A DNA stretch of 64,000 nt, taken from Haematobia irritans (Eukaryota > Arthropoda > Insecta > Diptera > Muscidae). The stretch lies in assembly GCF_050003625.1 (NCBI RefSeq), contig NW_027445852.1, positions 868,001 through 932,000 on the forward strand, given 5' to 3'. The translations under genes and the position numbers were made by a program. Shown here piece by piece: positions 47,021 to 58,900 of this stretch (position 1 is its first letter; the number at the start of each line of letters is the position of its first letter). The notes under the pieces are model-generated. The model worked only from the letters and a program-made list of their open reading frames with translations. It searched no databases and was not told where the DNA came from.

Positions 47021-48817
47021 TTTTTTTGAGGATTTTCGTCGAAATTTGGATTTTTTGCGGGTGGTCACGAATTGAGGTCCTTTTGGCTCTAGGACGCATA
47101 TTTAAGGAGTTATGGCCAAAATAAGTTTTTCATATAAAAATTTAAATTTTTTGAGGATTTTCGTCGAAATTTGGATTTTTTGGGGGTGGTCACGAATTGA
47201 GGTCCTTTTGGCTCTAGGACGCATATTTAAGGAGTTATGGCCAAAATAAGTTTTTCATATAAAAATTTCAATTTTTTGAGGATTTTCGTCGAAATTTGGA
47301 TTTTTTGGGGATGGTCACGAATTGAGGTCCTTTTGGCTCTAGGACGCATATTTAAGGAGTTATGGCCAAAATAAGTTTTTCATATAAAAATTTCATTTTT
47401 TTGAGGATTTTCGTCGAAATTTGGATTTTTAGGGGGTGGTCACGAATTGAGGTCCTTTTGGCTCTAGGACGCATATTTAAGGAGTTATGGCCCAAAATAA
47501 GTTTTTCATATAAATTTCAATTTTTTGAGGATTTTCGTCGAAATTTGGATTTTTTGGGGGTGGTCACGAATTGAGGTCCTTTTGGCTCTAGGACGCATAT
47601 TTAAGGAGTTATGGGCAAAATAAGTTTTTCATATAAAAATTTCATTTTTTTGAGGATTTTCGTCGAAATTTGGATTTTTTGGGGGTGGTCACGAATTGGG
47701 GTCCTTTTGGCTATAGGACGCATATTTAAGGAGTTATGGCCAAAATAAGTTTTTCATATAAAAATTTCAATTTTTTGAGGATTTTCGTCGAAATTTGGAT
47801 TTTTTGGGGGTGGTCACGAATTGAAGTCCTTTTGGCTCTAGGACGCATATTTAAGGAGTTATGGCCAAAATAAGTTTTTCATATAAAAATTTCAATTTTT
47901 TGAGGATTTTCATAAAAAATTTGATTTTTTGGGAGTGATCACGAATTGAGGTCCTTTTGGCTCTAGGACGCATATTTAAGGAGTTATGGCCAAAATAAGT
48001 TTTTCATATAAAAATTTCATTTTTTTGAGGATTTTCGTCGAAATTTTGATTTTTTGGGGGTGGTCACGAATTGAGGTCCTTTTGGCTCTAGGACGCATAT
48101 TTAAGGAGTTGTGGCCAAAATAAGTTTTTCATATAAAAATTTCAATTTTTTGAGGATTTTCATCAAAATTTTGATTTTTTGGGAGTGATCACGAATTGAG
48201 GTCCTTTTGGCTCTAGGACGCATATTTAAGGAGTTATGGCCAAAATAAGTTTTTCATATAAAATTTCAATTTTTTGAGGATTTTCATCAAAATTTTGATT
48301 TTTTGGGAGTGATCACGAATTGAGGTCCTTTTGGCTCTAGGACGCATATTTAAGGAGTTATGGCCAAAATAAGTTTTTCATATAAAAATTTCAATTTTTT
48401 GAGGATTTTCGTCGAAATTTGGATTTTTTGGGAGTGATCACGAATTGAGGTCCTTTTGGCTCTAGGACGCATATTTAAGGAGTTATGGCCCAAAATAAGT
48501 TTTTCATATAAAAATTTCAATTTTTTGAGGATTTTCGTCGAAATTTGGATTTTTTGGGGGTGGTCACGAATTGAGGTCCTTTTGGCTCTAGGACGCATAT
48601 TTAAGGAGTTATGGCCAAAATAAGTTTTTCATATAAAAATTTCAATTTTTTGAGAATTTTCATCAAAATTTTGATTTTTTGGGAGTGATCACGAATTGAG
48701 GTCCTTTTGGCTCTAGGACGCATATTTAAGGAGTTATGGCCAAAATAAGTTTTTCATATAAAAATTTCATTTTTTTGAGGATTTTCGTCGAAATTTTGAT
48801 TTTTTGGGGATGGTCAC

Positions 48818-48845
48818 GAATTGAGGTCCTAGGACGCATATTTAA
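48818..48845 (+). other. 9-bp deletion in a monomer
   Basis: GAGGTCC is followed by TAGGACGCATATTT; the 9 bp TTTTGGCTC are missing. The lost piece is flanked by similar C/T-rich ends (TCCT and CTCT). It is a different 9 bp from the loss near 46349. Confidence 0.92.
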
Positions 48846-49970
48846 GGAGTTATGGCCAAAATAAGTTTTTCATATAAAAATTTCATTTTTTTGAGGATTG
48901 TCATCAAAATTTTGATTTTGTGGGAGTGATCACGAATTGAGGTCCTTTTGGCTCTAGGACGCATATTTAAGGAGTTATGGCCAAAATAAGTTTTTCATAT
49001 AAAAATTTGATTTTTTTTGAGAATTTTCGTCGAAATTTGAATTTTTTGGGGGTGGTCACGAATTGAGGTCATTTTGGCTCTAGGACGCATATTTAAGGAG
49101 TTATGGCCAAAATAAGTTTTTCATATAAAAATTTCAATTTTTTGAGGATTTTCATCAAAATTTTGATTTTGTGGGAGTGATCACGAATTGAGGTCCTTTT
49201 GGCTCTAGGACGCATATTTAAGGAGTTATGGCCAAAATAAGTTTTTCATATAAAAATTTCAATTTTTTGAGGATTTTCGTCGAAATTTGGATTTTTTGGG
49301 AGTGATCACGAATTGAGGTCCTTTTGGCTCTAGGACGCATATTTAAGGAGTTATGGCCAAAATAAGTTTTTCATATAAAAATTTCAATTTTTTGAGGATT
49401 TTCATCAAAATTTTGATTTTTTGGGGATGGTCACGAATTGAGGTCCTTTTGGCTCTAGGACGCATATTTAAGGAGTTATGGCCAAAATAAGTTTTTCATA
49501 TAAAAATTTCAATTTTTTGAGGATTTTCGTCGAAATTTGGATTTTTTGGGGGTGGTCACGAATTGAGGTCATTTTGGCTCTAGGACGCATATTTAAGGAG
49601 TTATGGCCAAAATAAGTTTTTCATATAAAAATTTCAATTTTTTGAGGATTTTCATCAAAATTTTGATTTTGTGGGAGTGATCACAAATTGAGGTCCTTTT
49701 GGCTATAGGACGCATATTTAAGGAGTTATGGCCAAAATAAGTTTTTCATATAAAAATTTAAATTTTTTGAGGATTTTCATCAAAATTTTGATTTTTTGGG
49801 AGTGATCACGAATTGAGGTCCTTTTGGCTCTAGGACGCATATTTAAGGAGTTATGGCCAAAATAAGTTTTTCATATAAAAATTTAAATTTTTTGAGGATT
49901 TTCATCAAAATTTTGATTTTTTGGGGATGGTCACGAATTGAGGTCCTTTTGGCTCTAGGACGCATATTTA

Positions 49971-52900
49971 AGGAGTTATGGCCAAAATAAGTTTTTCATA
50001 TAAAAATTTAAATTTTTTGAGGATTTTCATCAAAATTTTGATTTTTTGGGAGTGATCACGAATTGAGGTCCTTTTGGCTCTAGGACGCATATTTAAGGAG
50101 TTATGGCCAAAATAAGTTTTTCATATAAAAATTTCATTTTTTTGAGGATTTTCGTCGAAATTTGGATTTTTTGCGGGTGGTCACGAATTGAGGTCCTTTT
50201 GGCTCTAGGACGCATATTTAAGGAGTTATGGCCAAAATAAGTTTTTCATATAAAATTTTCAATTTTTTGAGGATTTTCATCAAAATTTTGATTTTTTGGG
50301 GATGGTCACGAATTGAGGTCCTTTTGGCTCTAGGACGCATATTTAAGGAGTTATGGCCAAAATAAGTTTTTCATATAAAAATTTAAATTTTTTGAGGATT
50401 TTCATCAAAATTTTGATTTTTTGGGGATGGTCACGAATTGAGGTCCTTTTGGCTCTAGGACGCATATTTAAGGAGTTATGGCCAAAATAAGTTTTTTATA
50501 TAAAAATTTCAATTTTTTGAGGATTTTCATCAAAATTTTGATTTTTTGGGAGTGATCACGAATTGAGGTCCTTTTGGCTATAGGACGCATATTTAAGGAG
50601 TTATGGCCAAAATAAGTTTTTCATATAAAAATTTCAATTTTTTGAGGATTTTCATCAAAATTTTGATTTTTTGGGAGTGATCACGAATTGAGGTCCTTTT
50701 GGCTCTAGGACGCATATTTAAGGAGTTATGGCCAAAATAAGTTTTTCATATAAAAATTTCAATTTTTTGAGGATTTTCATCAAAATTTTGATTTTTTGGG
50801 GATGGTCACGAATTGAGGTCCTTTTGGCTCTAGGACGCATATTTAAGGAGTTATGGCCAAAATAAGTTTTTCATATAAAAATTTCATTTTTTTGAGGATT
50901 TTCGTCGAAATTTTGATTTTTTGGGGGTGGTCACGAATTGAGGTCCTTTTGGCTCTAGGACGCATATTTAAGGAGTTATGGCCAAAATAAGTTTTTCATA
51001 TAAAAATTTCAATTTTTTGAGGATTTCATCAAAATTTTGATTTTTTGGGGATGGTCACGAATTGAGGTCCTTTTGGCTCTAGGACGCATATTTAAGGAGT
51101 TATGGCCAAAATAAGTTTTTCATATAAAAATTTCAATTTTTTGAGGATTGTCATCAAAATTTTGATTTTTTGGGGATGGTCACGAATTGAGGTCCTTTTG
51201 GCTCTAGGAAGCATATTTAAGGAGTTATGGCCAAAATAAGTTTTTCATATAAAAATTTCATTTTTTTGAGGATTTTCATCAAAATTTTGATTTTTTGGGG
51301 ATGGTCACGAATTGAGGTCCTTTTGGCTCTAGGAAGCATATTTAAGGAGTTATGGCCAAAATAAGTTTTTTATATAAAAATGTAATTTTTTTGAGGATTT
51401 TCGTCGAAATTTTGATTTTTTGGGGGTGGTCACGAATTGAGGTCCTTTTGGCTCTAGGACGCATATTTAAGGAGTTATGGCCAAAATAAGTTTTTCATAT
51501 AAAAATTTCAATTTTTTGAGGATTTTCGTCGAAATTTGGATTTTTAGGGGGTGGTCACGAATTGAGGTCCTTTTGGCTCTAGGACGCATATTTAAGGAGT
51601 TATGGCCCAAAATAAGTTTTTCATATAAAAATTTCAATTTTTTGAGGATTTTCGTCGAAATTTGGATTTTTTGGGAGTGATCACGAATTGAGGTCCTTTT
51701 GGCTCTAGGACGCATATTTAAGGAGTTATGGCCAAAATAAGTTTTTCATATAAAAATTTCATTTTTTTGAGGATTTTCGTCGAAATTTGGATTTTTTGGG
51801 GGTGGTCACGAATTGAGGTCCTTTTGGCTCTAGGACGCATATTTAAGGAGTTATGGCCAAAATAAGTTTTTTATATAAAAATTTCAATTTTTTGAGGATT
51901 TTCATCAAAATTTTGATTTTTTGGGAGTGATCACGAATTGAGGTCCTTTTGGCTCTAGGACGCATATTTAAGGAGTTATGGCCAAAATAAGTTTTTCATA
52001 TAAAAATTTCATTTTTTTGAGGATTTTCGTCGAAATTTTGATTTTGTGGGAGTGATCACGAATTGAGGTCCTTTTGGCTCTAGGACGCATATTTAAGGAG
52101 TTATGGCCAAAATAAGTTTTTCATATAAAAATTTCAATTTTTTGAGGATTTTCGTCGAAATTTGGATTTTTTGGGGGTGGTCACGAATTGAGGTCATTTT
52201 GGCTCTGGGACGCATATTTAAGGAGTTATGGCCAAAATAAGTTTTTCATATAAAAATTTCAATTTTTTGAGGATTTTCATCAAAATTTTGATTTTTTGGG
52301 GGTGGTCACGAATTGAGGTCCTTTTGGCTCTAGGACGCATATTTAAGGAGTTATGGCCAAAATAAGTTTTTCATATAAAAATTTCATTTTTTTGAGGATT
52401 TTCGTCGAAATTTGGATTTTTTGGGGGTGGTCACGAATTGAGGTCCTTTTGGCTCTAGGACGCATATTTAAGGAGTTATGGCCAAAATAAGTTTTTCATA
52501 TAAAAATTTCAATTTTTTGAGGATTTTCATCAAAATTTTGATTTTTTGGGGATGGTCACGAATTGAGGTCCTTTTGGCTCTAGGAAGCATATTTAAGGAG
52601 TTATGGCCAAAATAAGTTTTTCATATAAAAATTTCAATTTTTTGAGGATTTTCGTCGAAATTTTGATTTTTTGGGGGTGGTCACGAATTGAGGTCCTTTT
52701 GGCTCTAGGAAGCATATTTAAGGAGTTATGGCCAAAATAAGTTTTTCATATAAAAATTTCAATTTTTTGAGGATTTTCATCAAAATTTTGATTTTTTGGG
52801 GATGGTCACGAATTGAGGTCCTTTTGGCTCTAGGAAGCATATTTAAGGAGTTATGGCCAAAATAAGTTTTTCATATAAAAATTTCAATTTTTGAGGATTT

Positions 52901-53224
52901 TCGTCGAAATTTGGATTTTTTGGGGGTGGTCACGAATTGAGGTCATTTTGGCTCTAGGACGCATATTTAAGGAGTTATGGCCAAAATAAGTTTTTCATAT
53001 AAAAATTTCAATTTTTTGAGGATTGTCATCAAAATTTTGATTTTGTGGGAGTGATCACGAATTGAGGTCCTTTTGGCTCTAGGACGCATATTTAAGGAGT
53101 TATGGCCAAAATAAGTTTTTCATATAAAAATTTAAATTTTTTGAGGATTTTCATCAAAATTTTGATTTTTTGGGAGTGATCACGAATTGAGGTCCTTTTG
53201 GCTCTAGGACGCATATTTAAGGAG
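49971..53224 (+). repeat. 24-25-monomer higher-order repeat, copy 1 (about 3.1 kb)
   Basis: Markers in order are TTTAAATTTTTTG/GGGAGTG, GCGGG, ATAAAATTTTC (50251), TTTAAATTTTTTG, GTTTTTTATAT (50495), GGCTATAGG (near 50576), GAGGATTTCATC (near 51020), GATTGTCATC, two CTAGGAAGC, AAAAATGTAATTTTT (51379), TTTTTAGGGGG followed by the 126-bp copy, GATTTTGTGGG, CTCTGGG (52206), three CTAGGAAGC and a short TTTCAATTTTTGAGG (52886). Confidence 0.9.
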
Positions 53225-55976
53225 TTATGGCCAAAATAAGTTTTTCATATAAAAATTTCAATTTTTTGAGGATTTTCGTCGAAATTTGGATTTTTTGCGG
53301 GTGGTCACGAATTGAGGTCCTTTTGGCTCTAGGACGCATATTTAAGGAGTTATGGCCAAAATAAGTTTTTCATATAAAATTTTCAATTTTTTGAGGATTT
53401 TCATCAAAATTTTGATTTTTTGGGGATGGTCACGAATTGAGGTCCTTTTGGCTCTAGGACGCATATTTAAGGAGTTATGGCCAAAATAAGTTTTTTATAT
53501 AAAAATTTCAATTTTTTGAGGATTTTCATCAAAATTTTGATTTTTTGGGAGTGATCACGAATTGAGGTCCTTTTGGCTATAGGACGCATATTTAAGGAGT
53601 TATGGCCAAAATAAGTTTTTCATATAAAAATTTCAATTTTTTGAGGATTTTCATCAAAATTTTGATTTTTTGGGAGTGATCACGAATTGAGGTCCTTTTG
53701 GCTCTAGGACGCATATTTAAGGAGTTATGGCCAAAATAAGTTTTTCATATAAAAATTTCAATTTTTTGAGGATTTTCATCAAAATTTTGATTTTTTGGGG
53801 ATGGTCACGAATTGAGGTCCTTTTGGCTCTAGGACGCATATTTAAGGAGTTATGGCCAAAATAAGTTTTTCATATAAAAATTTCATTTTTTTGAGGATTT
53901 TCGTCGAAATTTTGATTTTTTGGGGGTGGTCACGAATTGAGGTCCTTTTGGCTCTAGGACGCATATTTAAGGAGTTATGGCCAAAATAAGTTTTTCATAT
54001 AAAAATTTCAATTTTTTGAGGATTTCATCAAAATTTTGATTTTTTGGGGATGGTCACGAATTGAGGTCCTTTTGGCTCTAGGACGCATATTTAAGGAGTT
54101 ATGGCCAAAATAAGTTTTTCATATAAAAATTTCAATTTTTTGAGGATTGTCATCAAAATTTTGATTTTTTGGGGATGGTCACGAATTGAGGTCCTTTTGG
54201 CTCTAGGAAGCATATTTAAGGAGTTATGGCCAAAATAAGTTTTTCATATAAAAATTTCATTTTTTTGAGGATTTTCATCAAAATTTTGATTTTTTGGGGA
54301 TGGTCACGAATTGAGGTCCTTTTGGCTCTAGGAAGCATATTTAAGGAGTTATGGCCAAAATAAGTTTTTTATATAAAAATGTCATTTTTTTGAGGATTTT
54401 CGTCGAAATTTTGATTTTTTGGGGGTGGTCACGAATTGAGGTCCTTTTGGCTCTAGGACGCATATTTAAGGAGTTATGGCCAAAATAAGTTTTTCATATA
54501 AAAATTTCAATTTTTTGAGGATTTTCGTCGAAATTTGGATTTTTAGGGGGTGGTCACGAATTGAGGTCCTTTTGGCTCTAGGACGCATATTTAAGGAGTT
54601 ATGGCCCAAAATAAGTTTTTCATATAAAAATTTCAATTTTTTGAGGATTTTCGTCGAAATTTGGATTTTTTGGGAGTGATCACGAATTGAGGTCCTTTTG
54701 GCTCTAGGACGCATATTTAAGGAGTTATGGCCAAAATAAGTTTTTCATATAAAAATTTCATTTTTTTGAGGATTTTCGTCGAAATTTGGATTTTTTGGGG
54801 GTGGTCACGAATTGAGGTCCTTTTGGCTCTAGGACGCATATTTAAGGAGTTATGGCCAAAATAAGTTTTTTATATAAAAATTTCAATTTTTTGAGGATTT
54901 TCATCAAAATTTTGATTTTTTGGGAGTGATCACGAATTGAGGTCCTTTTGGCTCTAGGACGCATATTTAAGGAGTTATGGCCAAAATAAGTTTTTCATAT
55001 AAAAATTTCATTTTTTTGAGGATTTTCGTCGAAATTTTGATTTTGTGGGAGTGATCACGAATTGAGGTCCTTTTGGCTCTAGGACGCATATTTAAGGAGT
55101 TATGGCCAAAATAAGTTTTTCATATAAAAATTTCAATTTTTTGAGGATTTTCGTCGAAATTTGGATTTTTTGGGGGTGGTCACGAATTGAGGTCATTTTG
55201 GCTCTGGGACGCATATTTAAGGAGTTATGGCCAAAATAAGTTTTTCATATAAAAATTTCAATTTTTTGAGGATTTTCATCAAAATTTTGATTTTTTGGGG
55301 GTGGTCACGAATTGAGGTCCTTTTGGCTCTAGGACGCATATTTAAGGAGTTATGGCCAAAATAAGTTTTTCATATAAAAATTTCAATTTTTTGAGGATTT
55401 TCGTCGAAATTTTGATTTTTTGGGGGTGGTCACGAATTGAGGTCCTTTTGGCTCTAGGAAGCATATTTAAGGAGTTATGGCCAAAATAAGTTTTTCATAT
55501 AAAAATTTCAATTTTTTGAGGATTTTCATCAAAATTTTGATTTTTTGGGGATGGTCACGAATTGAGGTCCTTTTGGCTCTAGGAAGCATATTTAAGGAGT
55601 TATGGCCAAAATAAGTTTTTCATATAAAAATTTCAATTTTTGAGGATTTTCGTCGAAATTTGGATTTTTTGGGGGTGGTCACGAATTGAGGTCATTTTGG
55701 CTCTAGGACGCATATTTAAGGAGTTATGGCCAAAATAAGTTTTTCATATAAAAATTTCAATTTTTTGAGGATTGTCATCAAAATTTTGATTTTGTGGGAG
55801 TGATCACGAATTGAGGTCCTTTTGGCTCTAGGACGCATATTTAAGGAGTTATGGCCAAAATAAGTTTTTCATATAAAAATTTAAATTTTTTGAGGATTTT
55901 CATCAAAATTTTGATTTTTTGGGAGTGATCACGAATTGAGGTCCTTTTGGCTCTAGGACGCATATTTAAGGAGTTA
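53225..55976 (+). repeat. 22-monomer higher-order repeat, copy 2 (about 2.75 kb)
   Basis: Same marker order as copy 1. The offset steps from 3124 to 2999 to about 2750 because copy 2 lacks one TTTAAATTTTTTG monomer near the start and two monomers around the CTAGGAAGC cluster. AAAAATGTCATTTTT (54378) matches the AAAAATGTAATTTTT of copy 1, with one base restored. This is a clear example of a large repeat unit losing whole monomers after duplication. Confidence 0.9.
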
Positions 55977-58900
55977 TGGCCAAAATAAGTTTTTCATATA
56001 AAATTTCAATTTTTTGAGGATTGTCATCAAAATTTTGATTTTGTGGGAGTGATCACGAATTGAGGTCCTTTTGGCTCTAGGACGCATATTTAAGGAGTTA
56101 TGGCCAAAATAAGTTTTTCATATAAAAATTTAAATTTTTTGAGGATTTTCATCAAAATTTTGATTTTGTGGGAGTGATCACGAATTGAGGTCCTTTTGGC
56201 TCTAGGACGCATATTTAAGTTATGGCCAAAATAAGTTTTTCATATAAAAATTTCAATTTTTTGAGGATTTTCGTCGAAATTTGGATTTTTTGGGGATGGT
56301 CACGAATTGAGGTCCTTTTGGCTCTAGGACGCATATTTAAGGAGTTATGGCCAAAATAAGTTTTTCATATAAAAATTTAAATTTTTTGAGGATTTTCATC
56401 AAAATTTTGATTTTTTGGGAGTGATCACGAATTGAGGTCCTTTTGGCTCTAGGACGCATATTTAAGGAGTTATGGCCAAAATAAGTTTTTCATATAAAAA
56501 TTTCATTTTTTTGAGGATTTTCGTCGAAATTTGGATTTTTTGGGGGTGGTCACGAATTGAGGTCATTTTGGCTCTGGGACGCATATTTAAGGAGTTATGG
56601 CCAAAAGAAGTTTTTCATATAAAAATTTCAATTTTTTGAGGATTTTCATCAAAATTTTGATTTTGTGGGAGTGATCACGAATTGAGGTCCTTTTGGCTCT
56701 AGGACGCATATTTAAGGAGTTATGGCCAAAATAAATTTTTCATATAAAAATTTCAATTTTTTGAGGATTTTCGTCGAAATTTGGATTTTTTGGGGGTGGT
56801 CACGAATTGAGGTCATTTTGGCTCTAGGACGCATATTTAAGGAGTTATGGCCAAAATAAGTTTTTCATATAAAAATTTAAATTTTTTGAGGATTTTCATC
56901 AAAATTTTGATTTTTTGGGGATGGTCACGAATTGAGGTCCTTTTGGCTCTAGGACGCATATTTAAGGAGTTATGGCCAAAATAAGTTTTTTATATAAAAA
57001 TTTAAATTTTTTGAGGATTTTCATCAAAATTTTGATTTTTTGGGGATGGTCACGAATTGAGGTCCTTTTGGCTCTAGGACGCATATTTAAGGAGTTATGG
57101 CCAAAATAAGTTTTTCATATAAAAATTTCAATTTTTTGAGGATTTTCGTCGAAATTTGGATTTTTAGGGGGTGGTCACGAATTGAGGTTCTTTTGGCTCT
57201 AGGACGCATATTTAAGGAGTTATGGCCCAAAATAAGTTTTTCATATAAAAATTTCATTTTTTTGAGGATTTTCGTCGAAATTTTGATTTTTTGGGAGTGA
57301 TCACGAATTGAGGTCCTTTTGGCTCTAGGACGCATATTTAAGGAGTTATGGCCAAAATAAGTTTTTTATATAAAATTTTCAATTTTTTGAGGATTTTCAT
57401 CAAAATTTTGATTTTTTGGGGATGGTCACGAATTGAGGTCCTTTTGGCTCTAGGACGCATATTTAAGGAGTTATGGCCAAAATAAGTTTTTCATATAAAA
57501 ATTTCAATTTTTTGAGGATTTTCATCAAAATTTTGATTTTTTGGGGATGGTCACGAATTGAGGTCCTTTTGGCTCTAGGACGCATATTTAAGGAGTTATG
57601 GCCAAAATAAGTTTTTCATATAAAAATTTAAATTTTTTGAGGATTTTCATCAAAATTTTGATTTTTTGGGGATGGTCACGAATTGAGGTCCTTTTGGCTC
57701 TAGGACGCATATTTAAGGAGTTATGGCCAAAATAAGTTTTTCATATAAAAATTTAAATTTTTTGAGGATTTTCATCAAAATTTTGATTTTTTGGGAGTGA
57801 TCACGAATTGAGGTCCTTTTGGCTCTAGGACGCATATTTAAGGAGTTATGGCCAAAATAAGTTTTTCATATAAAAATTTAAATTTTTTGAGGATTTTCAT
57901 CAAAATTTTGATTTTGAGGGAGTGATCACGAATTGAGGTCCTTTTGGCTCTAGGACGCATATTTAAGGAGTTTTGGCCAAAATAAGTTTTTCATATAAAA
58001 ATTTAAATTTTTTGAGGATTTTCATCAAAATTTTGATTTTTTGGGGATGGTCACGAATTGAGGTCCTTTTGGCTCTAGGAAGCATATTTAAGGAGTTATG
58101 GCCAAAATAAGTTTTTCATATAAAAATTTCAATTTTTGAGGATTTTCGTCGAAATTTTGATTTTTTGGGGGTGGTCACGAATTGAGGTCCTTTTGGCTCT
58201 AGGAAGCATATTTAAGGAGTTATGGCCAAAATAAGTTTTTCATATAAAAATTTCAATTTTTTGAGGATTTTCGTCGAAATTTGGATTTTTTGGGGGTGGT
58301 CACGAATTGAGGTCCTTTTGGCTCTAGGAAGCATATTTAAGGAGTTATGGCCAAAATAAGTTTTTCATATAAAAATTTCAATTTTTTGAGGATTTTCGTC
58401 GAAATTTGGATTTTTTGGGGGTGGTCACGAATTGAGGTCATTTTGGCTCTAGGACGCATATTTAAGGAGTTATGGCCAAAATAAGTTTTTCATATAAAAA
58501 TTTCAATTTTTTGAGGATTGTCATCAAAATTTTGATTTTGTGGGAGTGATCACGAATTGAGGTCCTTTTGGCTCTAGGACGCATATTTAAGGAGTTATGG
58601 CCAAAATAAGTTTTTCATATAAAAATTTAAATTTTTTGAGGATTTTCATCAAAATTTTGATTTTTTGGGAGTGATCACGAATTGAGGTCCTTTTGGCTCT
58701 AGGACGCATATTTAAGGAGTTATGGCCAAAATAAGTTTTTCATATAAAAATTTCAATTTTTTGAGGATTGTCATCAAAATTTTGATTTTGTGGGAGTGAT
58801 CACGAATTGAGGTCCTTTTGGCTCTAGGACGCATATTTAAGGAGTTATGGCCAAAATAAGTTTTTCATATAAAAATTTAAATTTTTTGAGGATTTTCGTC

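Larger units (their letters stand above)
45981..49970 (+). repeat. Mixed monomers with a cluster of small deletions
   Basis: About 32 monomers. Three internal deletions lie here: 9 bp at about 46349, 13 bp at about 47006 and 9 bp at about 48829. GTTGTGG variants of GTTATGG cluster at 46372, 46498, 46623 and 48109, and GAAGTCC for GAGGTCC occurs near 46963 and 47823. One monomer near 47510 has ATAAATTTCAA, missing three bases of the A-run. A long-T copy is present near 49010. Confidence 0.82.
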
